Shown here piece by piece: positions 1 to 6,277 of a stretch of 39,051 bases of DNA. The notes below the pieces were generated by a model. The model searched no databases, was not told the DNA's origin, and worked only from the letters and a program-made list of their open reading frames with translations. This DNA comes from Desulfamplus sp. (GTDB taxonomy: Bacteria > Desulfobacterota > Desulfobacteria > Desulfobacterales > Desulfobacteraceae): contig JADGBC010000015.1 in assembly GCA_015231705.1 (NCBI GenBank), forward strand, positions 1 through 39,051, given 5' to 3'. Position numbers and translations under genes: made by a program. The first letter of the stretch is position 1, and every line of letters begins with the position of its first letter.

Positions 1-1142
1 ATGGCTCCGAGCAGGATCAGCACAAGAACAATAGACCCGATTATCCCCCCCCACTTGACCATATCACTTATGGAGCTCTGCATCTTTACTTTGGCATCTT
101 TGAAGTCATCTTCATACGCTCCCGCCCCTACTATCCAGTCCCATGGTTTGAAGTAGGTAATAGCCACAAGCTGCATACTGGGCTTTGTTTCACCCTCGTT
201 TATCAACGGGTATCTCTCGTATGCAACTTCACCAGGATTGAGGCTTAGCCCTTTTTTTATTATAGACTGGATAAAATAGTTGCCGTTGATGTCCTTTGAA
301 TCCCAGACATTCTCTCCGTCTCTAAGGCCCCCTTTGGAGATTATATAACGACCTTCACGGTCAAGAACGTAGATGTGGCCAGTTTTGCCCAATACAGTTT
401 TAATGATCCCCTTTCGTAACGCCTCGGTCTTCTCCTGCATGATTCCGTAGTAGAGAGCTCCGATTATTTTTTGCCCGCTGTCGTAGATCGGTTCGTAGGT
501 GGTCAGGTACCATGCATTGACCACGTAGGCCCTTCCGTCGAATCTTTTTCCAGCCATCAACGCCTCAACCACAGGATTTTTGGTGCCATCTGGATTGGCT
601 GCGGGAATATAGGTTCCTATGGCCCGTGTTTTGTTCAGAGTCTCAACATTGGTGCAGACTCTGAGCATGTCTCCCTTCTCGTTAATACGCTGGAATATGG
701 TGGTGGTTCCTCCCACAAGACTCTTAACATGATCTACTACAGGTGAAACTTTGGAGATGCTCTCATTGTTGCCAAGCCACTGACCGCCCACCTTCATTTT
801 GGGGATAGAGACTTTCACAGCTTTTTTGTCGAACTGATTTATCGCATTCCACTCTATAGTATCTGCAGGATCCAAAGAGACGTTGCCCATCCTGTTAAGA
901 GCCTCCCAAGAGACTTTCAGACCGTTGGAAACTTCTGTTAATAGAAGATCGTTCAAAGACTCAAGCTGATTACCTACGTTTTGGACAACACTCTTTGTAT
1001 TGAGCCGCATCAAAGTATCAAGCTCCTGATCCACCTGCTCCACAGCCACCCTTTCCTGGTAGAGAATGTTGATCATAAAGGTCAGAAGTAATAAAAAACA
1101 GGATGTTACAGTAAGAGATATAATCTTGATTTTGATACTCAT
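1..1142 (-). CDS. Cache-domain transmembrane sensor, probably a methyl-accepting chemotaxis protein (3' end outside window)
   Basis: The reading frame is open from an ATG at 1142 to the left edge, about 380 codons, with an AAAAGGG-like ribosome site upstream. Residues about 5-25 form an N-terminal membrane anchor (IISLTVTSCFLLLLTFMINI). A long extracytoplasmic region follows, with features of tandem Cache domains: GTYIPAANPDG, then EPIYDSGQKIIGALYYG, then GHIYVLDREGRYIIS, and near the end a WDWIVGAGAYEDDF motif. A second membrane segment (GIIGSIVLVLILLGA) starts at the window edge. Sensors of this shape detect small ligands outside the membrane and signal through a HAMP plus chemotaxis, kinase or cyclase output domain. 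The output domain is not in the window, so chemoreceptor is the likeliest reading rather than a proven one. Confidence is high for the sensor part. Confidence 0.85.
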   Translation of the reverse strand, partial: MSIKIKIISLTVTSCFLLLLTFMINILYQERVAVEQVDQELDTLMRLNTKSVVQNVGNQLESLNDLLLTEVSNGLKVSWEALNRMGNVSLDPADTIEWNAINQFDKKAVKVSIPKMKVGGQWLGNNESISKVSPVVDHVKSLVGGTTTIFQRINEKGDMLRVCTNVETLNKTRAIGTYIPAANPDGTKNPVVEALMAGKRFDGRAYVVNAWYLTTYEPIYDSGQKIIGALYYGIMQEKTEALRKGIIKTVLGKTGHIYVLDREGRYIISKGGLRDGENVWDSKDINGNYFIQSIIKKGLSLNPGEVAYERYPLINEGETKPSMQLVAITYFKPWDWIVGAGAYEDDFKDAKVKMQSSISDMVKWGGIIGSIVLVLILLGA

Positions 1143-1187
1143 GTTTTTTCCCTTTTATCTTAATCCGGTTCATACGGATAGAGTTTA

Positions 1188-1235
1188 TATGAAAGTCTCA
1201 GTTAAGACACAGTTCTTATCAAAGAGACTTTCATA
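1188..1235. repeat. Inverted repeat related to the core of the 78-bp element
   Basis: The arms TATGAAAGTCTC (1188-1199) and GAGACTTTCATA (1224-1235) are perfect reverse complements around a 24-nt loop. The 78-bp family has the same core (ATGAAAGTC ... GACTTTCACAT), so this is probably a divergent, symmetrised copy that lacks the GCCCTGATGGGC half. Confidence 0.7.
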
Positions 1236-1280
1236 AGTTAGATTGCGGCGGTCATCCTCTATTTAGTCTAACGTAGAAAC

Positions 1281-1299
1281 CCTGGCCCTCAGGGCCAGG
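1281..1299. repeat. 19-bp palindrome CCTGGCCCTCAGGGCCAGG, copy 1
   Basis: Nine-base arms are perfectly complementary around a central C. The same 19 bases occur at 13416-13434. Both copies are preceded by a similar GTAGAAA(C/T) stretch and both lie 26-43 bp upstream of a full 78-bp element, which suggests one composite unit. There is no T-tract, so it is not an ordinary intrinsic terminator. Confidence 0.8.
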
Positions 1300-1324
1300 A
1301 TATTGACTCTTACTATTTTGCAAT

Positions 1325-1402
1325 AACGTCCATGCCCTGATGGGCACAACGAAAAATGAAAGTCCCATAACTACGTCCAATTCAAGAGACTTTCACATAA
1401 AA
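1325..1402 (+). repeat. 78-bp interspersed palindromic element, full copy (intergenic)
   Basis: It starts AACGTCCATGCCCTGATGGG and ends GAGACTTTCACATAAAA. It contains a short palindrome (GCCC-TGAT-GGGC) followed by a longer stem ATGAAAGTC / GACTTTCACAT. Length and both ends match the copies at 7820, 13478, 15360, 16131 and (reverse strand) 37129. Confidence 0.9.
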
Positions 1403-1454
1403 TAATTTTAAAGGTATCTCTCTCTGAAAGTCAAAATATTCGAACAAACTATAT

Positions 1455-2510
1455 TTACATAAGCCCCTTCTCTCTTGCAATAGCCATATAGGTATCCACT
1501 ACAGTTGGCGGTGGAACCCATCTATCTTTATCCTCTTTGCCCTCAAGGTGGATACTGTCAAAATCGCAAGCAGCCACACACAGACCGCATCCAATACACC
1601 TGTCCAGGTTAACGCTTGCAACGCCATCTACAGTGATGGCATCCATCGGGCATTTTTCCTCACACAGTTCGCAGGCTGTGCATGAATCTTCATTTACAAC
1701 TGCAAAATAGTTTGAATTGACAGCAGTTGAAGGCTTGTCTGTCTGTTTGATGTAACCAAGAATCTGACAACAGCAGCTGCAGCACATGCAGATATTCATC
1801 GCTTTAAGGGCATTTCCAGGCTGAAGAACAAGGCCCTGAGATACCCCCTTGTGTAGAATCTTAAGTGCCTCCTCGTGGTCAACAGTTCTGCCGATACCCC
1901 GTTCCTCATAGTAATATGCTCCACCACCAAAGACAAAGCACCCGTCCTGCATGTTGTCACAACCTTTGCCTACCATCTTGTGTTCTGTACGGCATATGCA
2001 TGGTGCAATGATGATCTTTGACTGTGCCCTGATGATATTTTCCGCCTCCTCGTAATTCATCACCTTCATGTCGGCGTGAACAGCCTGTGATACAGGAATA
2101 ACCCTGAGCTGGCGTGTAGTGACCTTATCCTGCTCTTTCATCAGGAAAGGGAGGTACTCATTAACATCATTAATCAGCTCCTCTGTAAGTCTGTTTACCT
2201 GATATTCCCATATTCCGATAACAAACTGGGCTGTCATGTAAAGATCAACCCCTTTTTTATTGGAGTGCATGATCAGCCCTTTATGGGCCATATCTTTTAA
2301 AAGAGGAGCTAGGAGATTTACATCTTTCTGGGTACGTAGGGCAATGGCTTCAGGAGATTCAGGTATCATGACAAGCAAGGATGCAATTTCTGCCTCCTCT
2401 TCAGTAAATAGCTGCCTGAGAATCTTGAGTTCCAGTCCTGACTCTGTTGCGGGATATCCACATGGTGTGTTGTCAAGGTGTTGAGCAAGTTTTTTGTAAA
2501 CATCTGTCAT
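1455..2510 (-). CDS. Winged-helix / dicluster 4Fe-4S ferredoxin protein
   Basis: This 351-residue protein begins with a helical region resembling a winged-helix fold (residues about 25-100, with a stretch like a DNA-binding DMAHKGLI segment). A cysteine-rich middle follows, containing CICRTEHKMVGKGC and then CMCCSCCCQILG. The C-terminus has a classic two-cluster ferredoxin: CTACELCEEKCPMD and CIGCGLCVAACDFD. Proteins of this layout are frequent in sulfate reducers, but I know of no assigned reaction; electron transfer is inferred from the clusters only. The ATG at 2510 has an upstream GGAGAACAAAAA ribosome site. It is not tightly coupled to either neighbour and appears to be monocistronic. 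Confidence 0.85.
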   Translation of the reverse strand: MTDVYKKLAQHLDNTPCGYPATESGLELKILRQLFTEEEAEIASLLVMIPESPEAIALRTQKDVNLLAPLLKDMAHKGLIMHSNKKGVDLYMTAQFVIGIWEYQVNRLTEELINDVNEYLPFLMKEQDKVTTRQLRVIPVSQAVHADMKVMNYEEAENIIRAQSKIIIAPCICRTEHKMVGKGCDNMQDGCFVFGGGAYYYEERGIGRTVDHEEALKILHKGVSQGLVLQPGNALKAMNICMCCSCCCQILGYIKQTDKPSTAVNSNYFAVVNEDSCTACELCEEKCPMDAITVDGVASVNLDRCIGCGLCVAACDFDSIHLEGKEDKDRWVPPPTVVDTYMAIAREKGLM

Positions 2511-2675
2511 TTTTTGTTCTCCTGAATAATGTTTGAATGTCTGTTTTTTTGTGCTAATGATTTTGGCTTATCTATTATATAATTATGATTAGTTTACGAT
2601 GGATAGCATTTGTGGCACAGAATAGAAAGTGGCATAGATGCCAAATTGAAGGTGAAAAGAGACATGGAAAATAAA

Positions 2676-4340
2676 TCATGCAATTTTGCCTGTAAGCCTG
2701 TTGTTCTTGTCCCTGCCGGTAAGTTCAATATTAACAATCTGCCGTTTCAGCTCATTTTTATTCAGACTTGAGCCATCTCTTTCTTCAATAACTACCGAAA
2801 GATAATTGGATGTTATGGCAATCAGTTGTCCGGTTTGACCATCAGTTGTCTCCTGAATTACTGATTCAAGACAAGAGCCCATCTGGCTGTTTTCAAACTC
2901 TTTTTTTTTCATGGTTCCAAGTTTTCTTAAGATTGCACACCTTTTTTTGACTGTTTTGGTATCCACCCAGTCTGGATAATCAAATGCCGGAGTGCCTTTT
3001 CTGGGTGAAAACGGAAAAACGTGCAGATAGCTTACAGGAAGTTTTGCAATAAGATTCAGGGTGTTTTCAAAAGCCAGATCTGATTCTCCAGGAAATCCTA
3101 CCAGAATGTCAACGCCAATAGCTGCTGTTTTAATGGTATTGTGAATCTTTGTAACCAGCTCCTCAAACAGAGCAGAATCATAGGGCCTTCCCATCTGTTT
3201 CAATATTGTGTCATCACCACTTTGGAGTGGGATATGGAAATGGTCACATAGTATAGGTGTCTTGTGGCTGTAATTTAGTAATGCAGGCGTAGGTGTCTGG
3301 TGATTGTGTAGTTTATTGCAGGATATAGATGTCTGATTTGCAATGTTGCCGGTTTTATCTGCACTGATTTTTTTAAAATCAGACTGTAATGTTTTCAAAT
3401 CAGATCTTAAGGCAAGGCTTATGATCTGGTCAGTCAGCTCTCTGGGTTCAATTGAACTTAAGCGTATCCTGTGGATCGGCCTTAGACGTTCTATCTTCAT
3501 CAGAAGATCGGTAAGTGAGACTTTTGTATGAAGATCAAGACAATTCTGTTCAATACCAGAACGGTCTTTATTAAAATGAAGGTCACTTTTTTTAAGATCA
3601 AGTCGATCTTTATCAAGATTAAAACCACCATTTTCAAGATCAAGACCATATGCCCCAACATGTATTCCAGTTAGAATTGCCTCTTTGTATCCTTTTGCAG
3701 ACAGATGCTCAAGATGTTCAATCACTTCGTTCATGGGCATGCTTCTGCTTCTGCCTCTGGCATGCGGTACAATGCAGTAGGTACAAAAAGCATTGCATCC
3801 ATCCTGGATTTTTAGGTATGCCCGGGTTTTGTTGCCGGTAACTGCAGGGCTGAATGTCTGGAAAGTGTCATTTGAATACAAGGTGCTGTCTGAGTATGGT
3901 TTGTTGCCTGAATACGATTTGCTGTCAGTCAATGACCGGATTGGAGGCAATAACGGTATTGCAATAGACGGCATTGAAATAGAACCGGATAAAACACTGC
4001 TTTCGGATTCAAGAATTGCTTTGGCTATTTTAAACTTGTCCCTATGACCGGTTATTATATCCACCTTGTCAATTTTCAGGATTTCATCAGGGGCTGTCTG
4101 GGCGTGACAACCTGTTACGATAATTTTTGCATCAGGATTGGATCTGATAATACTTCGGATCTGCTGCCTTGACTGCATGGCAGCTCTTGAGGTGACAGCA
4201 CAGGTGTTAATAATGCAGATCTGGGCAAGTTCCGAATTATCTTCTCTTTGCCATCCGCCTGAGACAAGTTCTGCTGCAATTCCATCAGATTCATACTGAT
4301 TTACCTTGCAGCCAAGTGTGGTAATGTAAAATGTTTTCAT
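2676..4340 (-). CDS. mtaB: tRNA N6-threonylcarbamoyladenosine (t6A37) methylthiotransferase MtaB, with loop expansions
   Basis: This radical-SAM methylthiotransferase converts t6A37 to ms2t6A in tRNA. From the ATG at 4340 (554 residues) the N-terminal domain supplies C11 (TTLGCKVNQYES), C47 (NTCAVT) and C78 (TGCHAQ) for one cluster. C182/C186/C189 (CNAFCTYC) is the radical-SAM CxxxCxxC motif, and a TRAM-like tail closes the protein. LGCKVNQYES points to MtaB rather than MiaB or RimO. The protein is about 100 residues longer than usual because of three Ser/Asn/Asp/Lys-rich insertions at residues about 112-165, 234-272 and 313-362. A TTG at 4397 with AGGAGCAGGA upstream overlaps the mnmA stop and could give a 573-residue form. 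The ATG is preferred because homologues begin at MKTFYITTLG. It is the last gene of the NIL-ferredoxin/mnmA/mtaB cluster. Confidence 0.93.
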   Translation of the reverse strand: MKTFYITTLGCKVNQYESDGIAAELVSGGWQREDNSELAQICIINTCAVTSRAAMQSRQQIRSIIRSNPDAKIIVTGCHAQTAPDEILKIDKVDIITGHRDKFKIAKAILESESSVLSGSISMPSIAIPLLPPIRSLTDSKSYSGNKPYSDSTLYSNDTFQTFSPAVTGNKTRAYLKIQDGCNAFCTYCIVPHARGRSRSMPMNEVIEHLEHLSAKGYKEAILTGIHVGAYGLDLENGGFNLDKDRLDLKKSDLHFNKDRSGIEQNCLDLHTKVSLTDLLMKIERLRPIHRIRLSSIEPRELTDQIISLALRSDLKTLQSDFKKISADKTGNIANQTSISCNKLHNHQTPTPALLNYSHKTPILCDHFHIPLQSGDDTILKQMGRPYDSALFEELVTKIHNTIKTAAIGVDILVGFPGESDLAFENTLNLIAKLPVSYLHVFPFSPRKGTPAFDYPDWVDTKTVKKRCAILRKLGTMKKKEFENSQMGSCLESVIQETTDGQTGQLIAITSNYLSVVIEERDGSSLNKNELKRQIVNIELTGRDKNNRLTGKIA

Positions 4341-4389
4341 AAGACGTTGGCAAATCTCTCCGCTATTTTTCCATGCGAGTAGAGGTGGT

Positions 4390-5736
4390 TTATTCAATAA
4401 ATCCTGCTCCTATCACCTGCTCTTGGTCATAAAAGACAGCACATTGTCCTGGAGTCACTGCAAGTTGAGGCTCGTCAAAAATAACTTTGACATTGATCGC
4501 ATTGTAAAGGGTATCTGTGTTGTCAGCCGGAATCACAGTGGAGAGTGCTCCTGAATGGCTGTAGCGTATTCGGGTTGTGATCTTTAACGATGAGGTTGAA
4601 AGGGTATTGAAGTCGCATAACCAGTTGATATTTTTGACATAACACTCTTTTTCAAATAGCTCTTCCTTAAAACTTACAATCAACCTGTTATGTTCCATAT
4701 CAATTGTTTTTACATAATATGGGGCAGGTCCCGGGCAGTTCAATCCTCTTCGCTGACCTATGGTATAACAGTGAAGGCCTTTGTGGATTCCAACCACCTT
4801 GTTGTCAGTGGTTACAATATCTCCAGGGGTAAATGGAATATCACATTTTGATGATATGAAATCTACAAATGAGTTTTCATGTATAAAGCAGATATCCTGA
4901 CTCTCTTTCTTGTGAACCGGAACAAGTCCTCTTTTGGCAGCAATGGCGACAGTTTCCTGTTTTGTCAAATTTCCCAGGGGGAAAAGAGCGTATCTTAGCT
5001 GTTCACAGGAGAGCATGGAGAGAAAATAGGATTGATCTTTGAGTCTGTCTTTACCTTTGAGGAGCATGACCGGCTCTTGAACAACATACCTGCTCTGCTT
5101 GTCTATCAATACTTTACCTTGAAAATAGATTTGCTTTTCATGGTCGGGGGGAGCAGAATCCGGCCATGAGCGTTTATCTATGCTGTTGTTTGCAATATGT
5201 TCAGGGGATACTGTATTGATACTTTTTTTTTCGATATTATCTATGAATACAGTATCAATGCTGTTTCTTGCGATGTTTTTTTTTGCGGTGTCTGTTCTTG
5301 CATAATGTCCTGTTGCCAGAAGGTCAGCACCAAGATTGCGTGCAGCATCATAAAGCACACCAAATTTTATTTTTTTGTTGCAAACTATGCATGGATTTGG
5401 AGTGCTTCCTCTCTGGTAGGTCTCTAGAAAATAGGACACCACCTTTTTTTCAAAGATATCTTTTAAATCAATGCGGTAGATGGGAATATTGAGCTGACTT
5501 TGAAGATTTTGGATAATATCCATTACATTATCTTCTGCAACAGCTTCATAGCCTGTTGTGAAATGAATCCCAAACAGATCAGGATACTCCTGTTTCAGGA
5601 GAGAGGCGGCAACCAGTGAGTCAACCCCTCCGCTCAGAGCAATGGCAACATTTTTTTTGGGGACTTCACTAAAGGCTACACGGTTTTCTCTTTTAACATC
5701 ACTTTGAGTGACCTCAAACGGATCATCTTTTTTCAC
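4390..5736 (-). CDS. mnmA: tRNA-specific 2-thiouridylase MnmA, with a large loop insertion
   Basis: MnmA puts sulfur on U34 of tRNA-Lys, -Glu and -Gln, activating the base with ATP. From a GTG at 5736 (448 residues) the PP-loop SGGVDS lies at residues 35-40. The first active cysteine is in NPCIVCNKKIKF (C119) and the second in SQDICFI. The DQSYFL and GQRRGL motifs are intact. The usual length is about 350-380 residues; the excess is an insertion at about 149-220 containing an imperfect repeat (ARNSID, EKKSIN, ANNSID). The GTG is chosen because it overlaps the stop of the upstream ferredoxin gene by four bases (GTGA); the open frame runs further upstream but only inside that gene. Translational coupling with a ferredoxin and with MtaB makes this a tRNA-sulfur-modification operon. 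Confidence 0.93.
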   Translation of the reverse strand: MKKDDPFEVTQSDVKRENRVAFSEVPKKNVAIALSGGVDSLVAASLLKQEYPDLFGIHFTTGYEAVAEDNVMDIIQNLQSQLNIPIYRIDLKDIFEKKVVSYFLETYQRGSTPNPCIVCNKKIKFGVLYDAARNLGADLLATGHYARTDTAKKNIARNSIDTVFIDNIEKKSINTVSPEHIANNSIDKRSWPDSAPPDHEKQIYFQGKVLIDKQSRYVVQEPVMLLKGKDRLKDQSYFLSMLSCEQLRYALFPLGNLTKQETVAIAAKRGLVPVHKKESQDICFIHENSFVDFISSKCDIPFTPGDIVTTDNKVVGIHKGLHCYTIGQRRGLNCPGPAPYYVKTIDMEHNRLIVSFKEELFEKECYVKNINWLCDFNTLSTSSLKITTRIRYSHSGALSTVIPADNTDTLYNAINVKVIFDEPQLAVTPGQCAVFYDQEQVIGAGFIE

Positions 5737-6164
5737 TTCATCATCTCGTCGGTATTTTTTGAATAGAGCCCCATTGCCCTTGTGGGACAGGTCAATATGC
5801 ACAGTTCGCAAACTGTGCATTTATCCTTATCATAAACAACCTCCATTTCAGGTCGTTTGATGGATAATGCCCCTGATGGACAAACTGCTGTGCAAGAACC
5901 GCAATGGGTACATTTCTCAGTATCACGCCAGATCTCCTGGTCTGCGGAGCTGACCCTGACACCCTGTTGTTTCAGATATCGTACCCCCTGCTGAAAGTTG
6001 TCACGAGTACCAAAAATCTCAAGCACCATGTACCCATCTTTGCGACTTGATACTCTTGCGTTCAAGATATTAAAGATCAGATCAAACTTTTTTGTAAGAT
6101 AGCAGACAACGGCTTTTTGTGCCACTTCAGGCGGAAAGTGCAAAATCAATATTTTTGAATACAA
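5733..6164 (-). CDS. NIL-domain ferredoxin (2x[4Fe-4S])
   Basis: The frame could start further upstream, but a TTG at 6164 preceded by GGAGG at six bases fits best (143 residues). Residues about 1-75 resemble the NIL domain (a ferredoxin-like fold otherwise found on MetN). Two 4Fe-4S motifs follow: CTHCGSCTAVCPSG and CTVCELCILTCPTR. NIL-ferredoxins occur next to sulfur-handling genes in sulfate reducers. Here the stop codon overlaps the mnmA start, so a role in sulfur or electron delivery for tRNA thiolation or homocysteine-type sulfur chemistry is plausible but only inferred. It is the first gene of a three-gene minus-strand operon. Confidence 0.87.
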   Translation of the reverse strand: MYSKILILHFPPEVAQKAVVCYLTKKFDLIFNILNARVSSRKDGYMVLEIFGTRDNFQQGVRYLKQQGVRVSSADQEIWRDTEKCTHCGSCTAVCPSGALSIKRPEMEVVYDKDKCTVCELCILTCPTRAMGLYSKNTDEMMK

Positions 6165-6193
6165 GATTATCCTCCATTTAAAGTTATTTTGTT

Positions 6194-6224
6194 TTGACAG
6201 AAGGGGTAATCTAAGAAATATTAT
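6194..6224 (+). promoter_or_regulatory. Candidate promoter for the acyltransferase-hydrolase gene
   Basis: TTGACA (6194-6199) and TATTAT (6219-6224) are separated by a longer-than-ideal 19-base spacer, 53 bases upstream of the GTG start. It interlocks with the minus-strand promoter at 6208-6236. Confidence 0.4.
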
Positions 6225-6236
6225 AAGTATGGTCAA
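6208..6236 (-). promoter_or_regulatory. Candidate sigma-70 promoter for the NIL-ferredoxin/mnmA/mtaB operon
   Basis: On the minus strand, TTGACC (6236-6231) is followed by a 17-base spacer and TAGATT (6213-6208), about 44 bases before the TTG start. It overlaps a possible plus-strand promoter (6194-6224). Confidence 0.5.
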
Positions 6237-6277
6237 GGTTAATTTATAAATAGGTTTTTGTGGCAAGGAGGTTTTTT

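Larger units (their letters stand above)
1143..1454. other. Gene-free 312-bp stretch built largely of palindromic repeats
   Basis: No convincing ORF is present. The stretch holds a 12-bp-arm inverted repeat (1188-1235), a 19-bp palindrome (1281-1299) and a full 78-bp interspersed element (1325-1402), leaving little unique sequence. It separates two minus-strand genes and contains the promoter region of the sensor gene, though no clear -35/-10 pair was recognised. Confidence 0.7.

Noticed and set aside
2600-2640. TGGCACAG and a similar TTGTGGCACAGA at about 25010 as sigma-54 promoters
   Set aside because: The -24 TGGCAC is present but the required -12 GC element at the proper distance is absent in both.
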